Part shown: positions 6,608-14,806 of the stretch, in pieces | How the letters are laid out: every line of letters starts with the position of its first letter | Position numbering within the stretch: position 1 is the first letter of the stretch | Program-made: the position numbers and the translations under genes | NCBI GenBank assembly: GCA_047604965.1 | Contig: JASGGQ010000022.1 | Location: 1 to 25,395 of the forward strand | Source of the DNA: JAGIBJ01 sp047604965 | GTDB taxonomy: Bacteria; Actinomycetota; Thermoleophilia; Solirubrobacterales; Solirubrobacteraceae | Reading direction: 5' to 3' | DNA: 25,395 nt | The notes under the pieces: model-generated | Database searches by the model: none | Seen by the model: the letters and a program-made list of their open reading frames with translations, nothing else | Told to the model about the DNA's origin: nothing

Positions 6608-8040
6608 GTCGGCACCCGCACCAGGGTCGGCGCATCCGGCTCGGGCCGGTCATCGACCGTGCGCGACCCGGCGTCGCGAAGCAACAGCGCCGGGATCAAC
6701 GCGAGCACAGCCAGCAGTCCGGCAGCGAGAAACGCGCGCTGGAAGGCGTGCGTCGCGGCCCGCCGGAGCTGGTCGTCCATCGCATCGTGCAGCCGGTCGG
6801 TCGCGGCTTCGTCGGCCGGCGCGACCGTCAGCGACGCAAAGGCCGGCGCGAGATCGGGCATGCGACCGCGCTCGCCACGGAGCTGATGCTGCAACGCGCC
6901 GGCGAGCGCCAGCTTCTGCGTCGCGGGCAGCTTGGCATCGAGCACGAGCTTGGTGAGCGACTGCTGCGCCTGCGTTTGCGTGCGGCTCAGATCGGCGACG
7001 AAGATCGGGGTGAGCAGCAGCAGCCCCGCGACGATCCCGAGATGGCGCGCCGCGATCGTCCAGCCGCCTTGCAGCGCTCGGGGAACACGATCGTTCAGCG
7101 CGAACGCCGTCAGTGACTCGACCGTCAGCCCGAGGCCGAGGCCGACCAGCACCTGCCCCGGCAGCGTCCATGCAAGCTGCGCGGCCGGCAGCAGTGCGAG
7201 GGCCACCAAGCCACCGGCGATCAAGATCGCGCCGGCAATCGCCTCGCTGCGCGTATCGGTGCGTGCAAGCCGCGCGACGGTGCCGGCCCCGAGCGCCGCG
7301 AGCGGAATGATCGTCACCGTCAACGCCGCCGCCACCGGCGTGCGCTGCCAGCCCTCGATCAGCAGCAAGACCAGCAGGAAGAGCGCGGCGGTCAACGCGG
7401 CGGAGAGCAACCCGAGCGCGACGTTCGCCGCGACGCGAGGCCGATCGGCGCGCGACAGCGACGGCGGATGCGCGGCCGTCACCGCCTCCGCCATCCAGGC
7501 CGGATCGACGCTGCGCCGACCGGCGACACGGATCGCGGGGATCGCGAGCAACACCAACGGCACCTGCACCAAGAAGATCGCGCGCCACGACAGCGCTTCC
7601 GTCAGCAAACCACCAGCCACGGGGCCGATGCCGGCACCGAACACGCCGGCCCGCACCCAATAGCGTCCGCCGGTGTTGCTGCTGGCGGTCGCGGCGACGA
7701 GCAATTCCAACGCGGCGGAGATCAGCAGCGCGCCACCGACCGCCTGCGCACCACGCGCCGCGATCAACATCGGCAAGCCGGTCGCCAGGCCGCACACGGC
7801 CGATGCCGCCGCAAAGAGCGCCACGCCGGCCAACGCGCTGCGCACCGCGCCGAACGGCGTCAGGCTGCGGCGTGCGGCCGGCACGGCAGCCAGCGCCAGC
7901 ACCAGGTTGTACGCCGTCAGTACCCAAGCGACCTGCGACACCTCGGCGTCGAACTGCTGCAACACGTCGGGCAGCGCGAGCGTGACGATCGCCGAGTCCG
8001 CGAGTACGATCCCGACGGCAAGGGACAGCACCCAGACCAT
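6604..8040 (-). CDS. MFS exporter, DHA2 (14-helix) type
   Basis: This is a 478-aa integral membrane protein of the major facilitator superfamily. The first helix carries the DHA2-like block LADSAIVTLALPDVL. A second conserved region reads WVLTAYNLVLALAAVPAARRSLTPFG, and the antiporter motif C region is GAGIGPVAGGLLTEALSWRAIFLVQVP. About 14 hydrophobic helices are visible. The last two are separated by a long extracytoplasmic loop of about 80 residues, typical of EmrB/QacA-like proton-coupled drug exporters. The ATG at 8040 is preferred to the TTG at 8064: a TACCAT hexamer ends 6 nt before the ATG, suggesting a leaderless mRNA. It is divergent from the SARP-REC regulator, the obvious candidate controller. 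Confidence 0.88.
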   Translation of the reverse strand: MVWVLSLAVGIVLADSAIVTLALPDVLQQFDAEVSQVAWVLTAYNLVLALAAVPAARRSLTPFGAVRSALAGVALFAAASAVCGLATGLPMLIAARGAQAVGGALLISAALELLVAATASSNTGGRYWVRAGVFGAGIGPVAGGLLTEALSWRAIFLVQVPLVLLAIPAIRVAGRRSVDPAWMAEAVTAAHPPSLSRADRPRVAANVALGLLSAALTAALFLLVLLLIEGWQRTPVAAALTVTIIPLAALGAGTVARLARTDTRSEAIAGAILIAGGLVALALLPAAQLAWTLPGQVLVGLGLGLTVESLTAFALNDRVPRALQGGWTIAARHLGIVAGLLLLTPIFVADLSRTQTQAQQSLTKLVLDAKLPATQKLALAGALQHQLRGERGRMPDLAPAFASLTVAPADEAATDRLHDAMDDQLRRAATHAFQRAFLAAGLLAVLALIPALLLRDAGSRTVDDRPEPDAPTLVRVPT

Positions 8041-8046
8041 CGCACG

Positions 8047-8052
8047 ATGGTA
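8047..8052 (-). promoter_or_regulatory. Putative -10 element of the DHA2 exporter operon
   Basis: TACCAT on the minus strand ends 6 nt before the ATG at 8040. It fits the TANNNT pattern seen before other genes in this window. It would drive a leaderless exporter mRNA from the same 92-nt region that precedes the divergent regulator. Confidence 0.4.
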
Positions 8053-8108
8053 GTGCTGTGCCAACCTTCGTCGCGCCGATCGGCAGGTGAGTTTCGCCCC
8101 GTGTCCAA

Positions 8109-8126
8109 AGCTTCCCGTGGGAAGCT
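8109..8126. promoter_or_regulatory. Inverted repeat before the SARP-REC regulator
   Basis: AGCTTCCC (8109-8116) and GGGAAGCT (8119-8126) are a perfect 8-bp inverted repeat around GT. It lies in the 92-nt region between the divergent exporter and regulator genes and ends 6 nt before the regulator's GTG. As DNA it could be an operator for a dimeric regulator. As RNA its right arm holds the only Shine-Dalgarno-like sequence (GGGAAG, ending 8 nt before GTG), so folding would hide the ribosome site. The sequence cannot tell these apart. Confidence 0.5.
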
Positions 8127-8132
8127 GCGCCG

Positions 8133-10085
8133 GTGAGCAGCCCCACGATGCGCATCACCCTGCTCGGACGCCCGGCCATCCAACGCGACGGCATCATCGC
8201 CGCGACGCTCAGCGGCCGGCGCGCCGAACTGGTTTTCGCGTACCTGGCGGTCGAGCATCACCGCAGCGTCAGCCGCGACGAACTCGCCGATGCGCTCTGG
8301 CCCGATGCACTGCCCGACAGCTGGAACGCGGCGCTGCGCAGCGTCCTGACCGATGTCCGCCGAATGCTTGAACGCGCTGGTTTGCCAGCCGCCGAGACGC
8401 TGCTGACCGAGGCCGGCAGAGTGCGGCTCCAGCTGCCGCCGAACGCCACCGTCGACGTCGACGAAGCGTCTCGCCAGCTCGCCGACGCGCGCGACGCGCT
8501 TCGCTGCGGCGACGCAGATGCCGCCGCGCAGCTGGCCACGACAGCCGCCGACGCGGCGTCCGCGCCGTTCCTGCCGTTCCACGACGACGGCTGGGCCAGC
8601 GACGTGCGCGGGCGCCTGGAGACACTGCACATCGACGCCCTGCTGCTGGCCGGCGACGCATACACGCAGCTCGGAGACGCGCGCGCCGCGTTGTCCGCCG
8701 CCGACCGGCTCGTGCGCGCCGACCCGTTCCTGGAAGCTGGGCACCGACTGCGGATCGCGAGCCTCGGGCAGCTCGGCGACCGCGCTTCAGCGCTCAAGGC
8801 ATACGAGCGCTGCAAAGCGATTCTCGAGGCCGAGCTGGGGATCGAACCCTCAGCGGCAACGGCCGATGCGCTGCGTCACGCACTGCAAGGCGACGGGCCG
8901 GGCGGCGGCACCGCCACGCCACCGGTCGCGTCGTTGCCGCGCTACGCGGGGATGTCGGTGTTGGTCGTCGAAGACCACGACTTCCAGCGGCGAACGACGA
9001 TGACGCTGCTGCGCGGCCTTGGCGTCGGCACGCTGCACGACGCCGACGGCGGAACCGCAGCGCTGGAACTGCTCGATCAGACGGCGACGCCGGACGTGAT
9101 CGTCTGCGATATCGACATGCCGGAAATGGATGGTGTGGAGTTCATCCGGCACGTCGCTGAACGCGGACTCGCGAGCGCGGTCGTGATTGCCAGCGGGCTC
9201 GAAGGGCGCGTGCTCGAAACGGTCCGCGCCGCATCGCAGGGATACGGGTTGCAGGTGCTCGGGGCAGTCGCCAAGCCGCTGACCGCCGCATCGCTGGAGC
9301 AGATGCTTGCGGCCCACCGACCGCACCGGCCCCACCAGCCCGCCGAAACCCCGACAGAGGAACCCGCATGCGGTTCGATCAGCGGGCTGATCGCACAGTT
9401 GCGCGACGGCACGCTACCGGTCGAGCTGGAGCCGATCGTCGATCTCGCGGTCGGACGAGTCGCGGCGCTCTGCGGCCACGTCTGCTCGCCGCTGGCCGCC
9501 GAGTTGCCACACGCGGCTGCTGGCGCGGGCCTCTCGCGCATCCTGATCGAACGGCTGCTGTGGCACACCAGTGGCGCCGCCCGACGGCTCGACGTCGACG
9601 CCTTCGTCGAACTTCCACCAGCGCTGTTGACCGACGTGTCGCTCGCTGACGCGCTGACCTCGATCGCGCGCGAGCGGGTGGTGCTCGTCGTCAACGCGCA
9701 GGCGCTTGCCAGCTACGACTGCCCGGAGATGCTCGATGTCCTGGCGCGACTGCGCATCAAGGGCTACGGCTTGTGTGTCGACGGGCTCGAACCTGATGGC
9801 CTCGATCGCTACCCGCTGACGCACATCCGCCTTGCACCGCAGCTGATCGTGTCGGCCGCCGCGACCGGCGAGATCTCGCCGCTCCAGCCGGCCGTCGACG
9901 CCAGCCGGCGGCTCGGCGTGCCGATGCTCGGCCGCTGCGAAAACGGCGCCGAGTTCGAACTGCTGTTGCAGCTCGGTTGCTCGTACGCTTACGGGCGGTT
10001 CATGGCTGCCGCCGTGCCCACCACGCAGGTGGGCCAAACGGTGCTGGAGTGGGCCGGGCCGCCGGTCCCCGCCGACGTGCGATGA
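8133..10085 (+). CDS. SARP-type regulator fused to a receiver and a degenerate EAL domain
   Basis: This 650-aa protein has four parts. An OmpR-like winged helix (about 6-100) and a bacterial transcriptional activation domain (about 107-250) together form a SARP-type DNA-binding unit; BTAD signatures are ALSAADRLVRADPFLEAGHR and ALKAYERCKAILEAELGIEPS. A receiver domain (about 275-393) has all key residues: E280/D281, phospho-acceptor D326, S354 and K381. A C-terminal EAL-like domain (about 415-645) has lost its signatures: the EAL Glu is C447, the second Asp of DDFG is G551, the KxD motif is RLA, and the QG Gln is Y620. It is therefore probably not a c-di-GMP phosphodiesterase. Start is the GTG at 8133; ATG 8148 is an alternative. 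Its stop overlaps the kinase start (ATGA). Confidence 0.88.
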   Translation: MSSPTMRITLLGRPAIQRDGIIAATLSGRRAELVFAYLAVEHHRSVSRDELADALWPDALPDSWNAALRSVLTDVRRMLERAGLPAAETLLTEAGRVRLQLPPNATVDVDEASRQLADARDALRCGDADAAAQLATTAADAASAPFLPFHDDGWASDVRGRLETLHIDALLLAGDAYTQLGDARAALSAADRLVRADPFLEAGHRLRIASLGQLGDRASALKAYERCKAILEAELGIEPSAATADALRHALQGDGPGGGTATPPVASLPRYAGMSVLVVEDHDFQRRTTMTLLRGLGVGTLHDADGGTAALELLDQTATPDVIVCDIDMPEMDGVEFIRHVAERGLASAVVIASGLEGRVLETVRAASQGYGLQVLGAVAKPLTAASLEQMLAAHRPHRPHQPAETPTEEPACGSISGLIAQLRDGTLPVELEPIVDLAVGRVAALCGHVCSPLAAELPHAAAGAGLSRILIERLLWHTSGAARRLDVDAFVELPPALLTDVSLADALTSIARERVVLVVNAQALASYDCPEMLDVLARLRIKGYGLCVDGLEPDGLDRYPLTHIRLAPQLIVSAAATGEISPLQPAVDASRRLGVPMLGRCENGAEFELLLQLGCSYAYGRFMAAAVPTTQVGQTVLEWAGPPVPADVR

Positions 10086-12598
10086 CGCTGCTGCGCCGCC
10101 TGACGCTGCGGCAACTCGTCGGCGGGCTGCTTGGCGTGCTTGGGCTGCTGGTCGGTGGGCTGTTCCTGCTGGCGTCGATGCAACTCCACGCCGCGCAGCG
10201 GCAAACCGACGCCGAGAATCGCCGCGCCGCATCGTTCCTGATCGCCGATGGGATGCGGCAAAGCTCCAACGATCTGACGAACATGGTGCGGCTGTACGTC
10301 GCGACCGGCCAGCAGAAGTACCACGACTACTATGAGGAGATCCTCGCCGTGCGTGCCGGCAGCCAGCCACGGCCGCTGCAATACGACAGCTCCTTCTGGG
10401 ATCGCGTGCTGGCTTCCGGCAAGCAGTGGGTCAGCTACGGCAGCCGCCAGTCGCTGATCGATCAGATGCGCGCCGAACATTTCGCGCCCGCCGAGTTCCG
10501 CGCGCTGACGAACGCACTCGACGCGTCCAACGTGCTCGCGCAGCGCGAGCGGAAGGTGATGGCCCGCGTCGCCCCACGGATCGCGGCGGGCGTCGACGCA
10601 AGCTATCCGAAGGATGTCGCCGCCGATTACGGCGAGCTGATCGACGCGTCGTACCTCGAACAAAAGGGCCGGATCATGCAGGCGATCCGGCGCTTTACCG
10701 AACTGGTCGATGCCCGGACCGCGAACGCAGTCGCCCAGGCGGCGCAGGCGACCCGCCAGCTCGCGGTGGTGCAGATCGGGATTGTGGCGTTGATCGCGAT
10801 CGTCGGTGTCGTCGCGCTGCTGCTGCTCTCGCGGGTTGCGCTGCGTCCGCTTGCACGGCTGCTGTCGTCAACACGCCGGATCGCAGCCGGCGACTACTCC
10901 GAACGCGCCAGAATTCGCGGTGTGTCCGATCTCGAAGCGCTGGCCGACGCCTTCAACGAGATGGCCAGCGCCGTCGAGACCGACATCGCCGCGCGGGCGA
11001 CCGCCGAGCAAGATGCGGTTGCGGCGCGCAAAGCGGCGGAGGCCGCGAGCCAAGCGAAGAGTCGGTTCCTGGCGGCGATGACGCATGAGCTGCGCACACC
11101 AATGATCGGCGTGACGGGAATGCTGGAAATCCTCGCGCACACCGATCTCTCACGGCATCAGCGCGGGATGATCGCAACCGCCGAAGGGTCGGCCCGTTCG
11201 CTGCTGCAAATCATCGGTGACGTGCTCGACTTCTCGAAGATCGAAGCCGACAAGCTCGAACTCGCGCCGACGACCTTTGACCTGCGCGCCGTGGTTGGCG
11301 CCGCCGCTGACACCTTCGTCCACGCTGCATCGTCGAAGGGGCTGCTCTTGACGTGGGATGTCGATGACCGGCTCGCCCCCGCCGTGGTCGGCGATCCGTT
11401 GCGCGTGCGGCAGGTCGTCACGAATCTGATCTCCAACGCGGTGAAGTTCACCGAAGTCGGCGGAATCGAAGTTGAGGCGCGCGTCGTCGGCGAACAGCCG
11501 GCGCTCCAGCAGATCGCGATCACCGTCCGCGACACCGGCATCGGCGTCAGCCCGGACGATCAAGAGCGACTGTTTCAAGCGTTCGGGCAAGCGGAGGCGT
11601 CAACGACCCGCCAGTTCGGGGGGACGGGGCTGGGCCTCGCGATCTGCCGACGTCTCGCGGAGCTGATGGGTGGGAAGGTCACGATGCGCAGCGAGCCGGG
11701 TGCAGGCACGACGATGTGCTTCGAAGCGCCGTTTGCGGTCGGGTCGCCGGTCGATGTCGATCCGATGATCACCTCGTTCACCAGCCCCTTCGCGGGCAAC
11801 CGCGTCAAGCCGACCCGAGCGCAAGCCGAGGCGGAGGGCAGCGTGATCCTGCTCGCCGAGGATCATCCAGTGAACCGCACGGTGATCGTGCAGCAACTCG
11901 CCGTCGTCGGCTTCCACGTCGATGTCGCTGAGGATGGCCAGGAGGCGTTTGAACGGTTCGCTGCCGGGCGCTACGGCCTTGTGCTGACCGATCTCAACAT
12001 GCCACGGATGGACGGCTACGCGCTGGTCCAGGCGATCCGCCGCCATGAGCGGCGCTCCGGGCGTGCTCGGACGCCGGTGCTCGCGCTCAGTGCCAACGTG
12101 ATGCAAGGCGAACCGGAACGCACCCGCGAGGTGGGGATGGACGACTTCATGGCCAAGCCGACGACCATCCCATTCCTCGCCGCCAAGCTACGCCAGTGGC
12201 TGCCGCAGCTGGCGTGGACGGCGGCGGAGCTGCCGACTGCCGAGCTGGAAGGGGAGACGCAGCTTGATGTTGCGGCACTCGACCTGCTGACCGGCGGCGA
12301 TGAAAGGGTCGCGCGTGCTGTTCTCGACGACTTCGTCGCCACCACGCAGGGCGACATCAGCGCGCTGCACGCCGCGATCGCACGGCGTAACGCGCGCGAT
12401 GCGCAGCGCGCCGCGCATCGCATTCGCGGCGCCGCGCTGACGGTTGGCGCGCGCCCGATGGCCCGGCTCGCGCAACAGGCCGAAGAGGGAGCCGACGAAG
12501 CACTCGTTCCTGATTGGGCGACGCTCGAACGACTCGCCGCACACATCGGCGACGCCGTACTGGCGGTCGCCGACGAGGCTGCGGCGCCAGCCGGCTGA
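10082..12598 (+). CDS. Hybrid sensor histidine kinase with REC and HPt domains
   Basis: This is an 838-aa membrane sensor. TM1 (about 12-33), a helical extracytoplasmic domain (about 34-228) and TM2 (about 229-250) precede a HAMP linker (about 251-303) and a short coiled coil. HisKA follows with phospho-acceptor H335 in MTHELRTP. The ATPase domain has N-box N452, G1 DTGIG (484-488) and G2 GTGLG (514-518). The receiver (about 587-706) has acid pair E593/D594, D637 in DLNMPRMDG and K692. The C-terminal HPt carries H779 in AHRIRGAA. This is the BarA/ArcB-type layout for a His-Asp-His relay. The ATG at 10082 overlaps the regulator's TGA (ATGA), so the two are made together; the regulator's D326 is the likely final acceptor. 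Confidence 0.95.
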   Translation: MTLLRRLTLRQLVGGLLGVLGLLVGGLFLLASMQLHAAQRQTDAENRRAASFLIADGMRQSSNDLTNMVRLYVATGQQKYHDYYEEILAVRAGSQPRPLQYDSSFWDRVLASGKQWVSYGSRQSLIDQMRAEHFAPAEFRALTNALDASNVLAQRERKVMARVAPRIAAGVDASYPKDVAADYGELIDASYLEQKGRIMQAIRRFTELVDARTANAVAQAAQATRQLAVVQIGIVALIAIVGVVALLLLSRVALRPLARLLSSTRRIAAGDYSERARIRGVSDLEALADAFNEMASAVETDIAARATAEQDAVAARKAAEAASQAKSRFLAAMTHELRTPMIGVTGMLEILAHTDLSRHQRGMIATAEGSARSLLQIIGDVLDFSKIEADKLELAPTTFDLRAVVGAAADTFVHAASSKGLLLTWDVDDRLAPAVVGDPLRVRQVVTNLISNAVKFTEVGGIEVEARVVGEQPALQQIAITVRDTGIGVSPDDQERLFQAFGQAEASTTRQFGGTGLGLAICRRLAELMGGKVTMRSEPGAGTTMCFEAPFAVGSPVDVDPMITSFTSPFAGNRVKPTRAQAEAEGSVILLAEDHPVNRTVIVQQLAVVGFHVDVAEDGQEAFERFAAGRYGLVLTDLNMPRMDGYALVQAIRRHERRSGRARTPVLALSANVMQGEPERTREVGMDDFMAKPTTIPFLAAKLRQWLPQLAWTAAELPTAELEGETQLDVAALDLLTGGDERVARAVLDDFVATTQGDISALHAAIARRNARDAQRAAHRIRGAALTVGARPMARLAQQAEEGADEALVPDWATLERLAAHIGDAVLAVADEAAAPAG

Positions 12599-12745
12599 CG
12601 CCGCAGCTCGCAACGCCCGCGCAACGGAGGCGCGTCACACAGCCCGCTCGATCTGATGTGGGAGTGCATCCCAGTTGCGCGCGATGCGTACAACTGTCGG
12701 CAGTGAGTCCCTCAACCCCAGTGCTACCGGTCGTTCGATGACCGT

Positions 12746-12752
12746 AAGGAGG
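12746..12752 (+). promoter_or_regulatory. Strong Shine-Dalgarno of the 110-aa gene
   Basis: AAGGAGG lies 5 nt before the ATG at 12758. It is a near-perfect match to the 16S anti-Shine-Dalgarno and the best in the window, where many genes have none. The 159-nt gap before it holds a weak TGGGA/TCCCA hairpin (12659-12673) and little else. Confidence 0.8.
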
Positions 12753-12757
12753 AGCCC

Positions 12758-13090
12758 ATGTATGCGTCTGCCACTCTTGCGCCGCTGGCCCTCAAGACCT
12801 CTGCGGCGACGGTCGCGTTGACCACCAAAGGCCGCTGCGAACTGCGCGTTCCGTACACCGGGACGCTGACCAGACAGACGCAGACGACGATCACTTCGTC
12901 GCTGCGCCGGCAGCTCGTCGAGTTGCGCTACGGCACGCGGCTGCGTGGCCTGAGCGTGTCGGCGGCCGATGAGATCCTCACGATCCAGCCGGTTGCCACC
13001 GATTTCGCGTTGCGCCAGTGGGTCGAAAGCGGCGAGCTACTCGGGGCCGTCGAAGCGGCCGCGCGGCACGCGACCGCCACGGCACGCTGA
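12758..13090 (+). CDS. Small protein (110 aa) of unknown function, well-translated
   Basis: No family is recognised. The product is an about 12-kDa soluble protein without signal peptide or membrane helix. It is mildly basic and Ala/Thr/Leu-rich, with a central block ITSSLRRQLVELRYGTRLRGLSVSAADEILTIQP that reads like an alpha-beta fold. A second helical block, FALRQWVESGELLGAVEAAARH, is near the end. It has by far the strongest Shine-Dalgarno in the window, which implies high translation. It follows the kinase on the same strand after 159 nt and may be a separate transcript. A link to the two-component system is possible but unsupported. Confidence 0.7.
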   Translation: MYASATLAPLALKTSAATVALTTKGRCELRVPYTGTLTRQTQTTITSSLRRQLVELRYGTRLRGLSVSAADEILTIQPVATDFALRQWVESGELLGAVEAAARHATATAR

Positions 13091-13122
13091 CCAGTCCGCA
13101 TCGGCGGCGCATCGCGCTCGGG

Positions 13123-13143
13123 CGCCGCGTACCGTACGCGGCG
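13123..13143. promoter_or_regulatory. 21-bp palindrome over the metallophosphoesterase promoter and start
   Basis: CGCCGCGTAC (13123-13132) and GTACGCGGCG (13134-13143) are perfect 10-bp arms around one C. The left arm and centre include a TANNNT -10-like hexamer (TACCGT, 13130-13135) ending 7 nt before the GTG. The right arm ends on the first base of that start codon. A dimeric repressor bound here would block a leaderless promoter; an mRNA hairpin is the alternative. Confidence 0.5.
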
Positions 13144-14147
13144 TGCGCACACTGGCGATCTCCGATTTGCATCTTGGGTCGCGCTCGGGGCGTGATCTGC
13201 TGCGCCGGCCGGTAGTACTCGATCGGCTGATCGCGGCGCTGCGCGGGATCGACCGGCTGGTGTTGCTCGGTGACACGCTCGAACTGGTCGAAACGCCGGC
13301 CGATGAGGCGCTAGCCGCCAGTCAACCGGTGCTGCGCGCGATCGGCGCGGCACTGGGCCCCGATCGCGAGGTCGTGATCCTCGCCGGCAATCACGACTAC
13401 GCATTGGTCAAGCCGTGGGTCCGCCAGCGGCTCGCAGGGGGCGTGCCGATCGGTGCCGACGAGGCAGTGCCGATCGACGCGACGCCGCAGCTCGCGGCGG
13501 TCGCCGGGTGGCTTGCGCCCGCCTCGGTGCAGGTGCGGTATCCCGGTGTGTGGCTCACCGAAGGCTTGTGGGCGCACCACGGCCATTACATCGACCGTCA
13601 TCTGTTGCGCCGCCCGCTGCTGCACGGCGAGGCGATCTCCACCGCCGACTACGAGCGTGCGATGTCTGTGCCGCCGGCACACCTCACGTCGCAGTTCAGC
13701 AGCCGCCTGCCGGCGCCGCTCGGCCGGATGATCGATGGCGGTGGGCAACTGCTGACGCGGCTCGTGTCGTTGGTGCGGCCATTCGCCGGCGCAATCCCCG
13801 GCACCGCGCTCGTCGCGCCGATCGCAACGCGGATCATCGCCCGCCAGTTCGAAGCGGCGGCGCTGCCGGCACTCGCAGCGGTCACCGAACATGTCGCGCC
13901 CGAGGCCCGGCAGGTTGCGTTCGGGCACGTCCACCGTGGTGGTCCGCAGCCACGCGATCTCCCGGCCCGGTGGAGTGCCGGCGGGCGGCGTCTGTGGAAC
14001 ACCGGCTCGTGGGTGTACGAACCGATCTTGTTGACCGGCGCTGGCCCCGAACATCCCTACTGGCCCGGCGGCGCGCTACTGATCGACGGCGCAGAGGTCA
14101 GCGCGATCCGCTTGCTCGACGACGTGGACCCGCGCGCGCTGCGGTAG
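13143..14147 (+). CDS. Metallophosphoesterase (calcineurin-like)
   Basis: This 334-aa protein has the metallophosphoesterase metal-binding set in order: D8-x-H10 (ISDLHLGS), G43-D44 (LLGDTLEL), G82-N-H-D85, H146-G-H148 (HHGHYID) and a final FGHVHRGG. These residues bind two metal ions for phosphoester hydrolysis. SDLHLG and HGH placement recall the UDP-2,3-diacylglucosamine hydrolase-like branch, but the substrate cannot be told. About 70 residues with hydrophobic stretches (about 200-250) are inserted between HGH and GHVH and may touch the membrane. The GTG at 13143 puts the first motif at residue 8; the longer frame overlaps the previous gene and is rejected. Transcription appears leaderless from TACCGT inside a 21-bp palindrome. 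Confidence 0.85.
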   Translation: MRTLAISDLHLGSRSGRDLLRRPVVLDRLIAALRGIDRLVLLGDTLELVETPADEALAASQPVLRAIGAALGPDREVVILAGNHDYALVKPWVRQRLAGGVPIGADEAVPIDATPQLAAVAGWLAPASVQVRYPGVWLTEGLWAHHGHYIDRHLLRRPLLHGEAISTADYERAMSVPPAHLTSQFSSRLPAPLGRMIDGGGQLLTRLVSLVRPFAGAIPGTALVAPIATRIIARQFEAAALPALAAVTEHVAPEARQVAFGHVHRGGPQPRDLPARWSAGGRRLWNTGSWVYEPILLTGAGPEHPYWPGGALLIDGAEVSAIRLLDDVDPRALR

Positions 14148-14443
14148 CGGCCCGCCGATGATGCTGACCCGCGTCCTTATGTCCCGATCCGGTGAATTTG
14201 ACCGCAATCAGCAGGCCGCCCGAGTGCCAACCACGCCGGCGCCGTACAACGACTCCGCCAACACCGCACCCCGGCCAAGACCAACGGCATGGTCCCCGAT
14301 CACGGTCATGCCCACAGAGATAGCAGCCACACCACGCCACAACCCCCACACCCCCTCGTCAAGACCAGCCAGCACGTCGCACGACGCGGGACATGCGTGC
14401 GAGACGCCGCTCAGCCGACCGCAGACCAAGCTGAAACCCGTCC
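14148..14443. other. Gene-free convergent spacer
   Basis: These 296 nt separate the convergent metallophosphoesterase and crcB genes. The plus strand is unusually C/A-rich and G/T-poor. Short frames on both strands translate to Pro/Arg- or Gly/Val-rich peptides without family resemblance or start signals. No clear terminator hairpin, repeat unit or RNA was seen. It may be decayed coding sequence, but nothing identifies it. Confidence 0.5.
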
Positions 14444-14806
14444 CTACAGCCGCTCGGCCAGCGCCGTGCCGACGGCGACGGCGAGCAGGCCGGCGCCGAG
14501 GCTCCCGAGCACGTTGACGATCGCGACGGCGGTCCGCCGGGCGGTGAGCGCGTTGTGCGTATCGAGCATCCATGTCGAGAAGGTGGTGTAGCCGCCGATC
14601 AGACCGGTCAGCGCGACACTGCCGGCCGCGCCGGTGACGACGCCGGCGAGCAGGCCGATCAGCAGCGATCCGCTGACATTCACGACGAAGATCCCAACGG
14701 GAACGTCGTGGCGACAGCGTCGGCGTACCGCGTCATCGACGAGCCACCGCAGCGCACTACCGGCGCCACCGGCAACCGTCACCAGCAGAAAGGTACCGGA
14801 GCTCAT
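14444..14806 (-). CDS. crcB: Fluoride channel subunit CrcB/FluC (second of pair)
   Basis: This 120-aa, four-helix protein belongs to the Fluc/CrcB family, which exports fluoride as antiparallel dimers. Family signatures are VTVAGGAGSALRWLV near the start, NVSGSLLIGLL in helix 2 and GGYTTFSTWMLD around the helix 3 break, with the conserved TTFST Phe. The ATG at 14806 overlaps the TGA of the first crcB (ATGA), implying coupled synthesis. Paired crcB genes of this kind usually encode the two halves of a heterodimer with opposite topology; that is family knowledge applied here. Confidence 0.92.
   Translation of the reverse strand: MSSGTFLLVTVAGGAGSALRWLVDDAVRRRCRHDVPVGIFVVNVSGSLLIGLLAGVVTGAAGSVALTGLIGGYTTFSTWMLDTHNALTARRTAVAIVNVLGSLGAGLLAVAVGTALAERL

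Noticed and set aside
14158..14573. Frames on both strands across the convergent spacer
   Set aside because: They translate to Pro/Arg- or Gly/Val-rich peptides caused by strand-biased base composition and extend into the crcB gene. No start signals or family likeness were seen.
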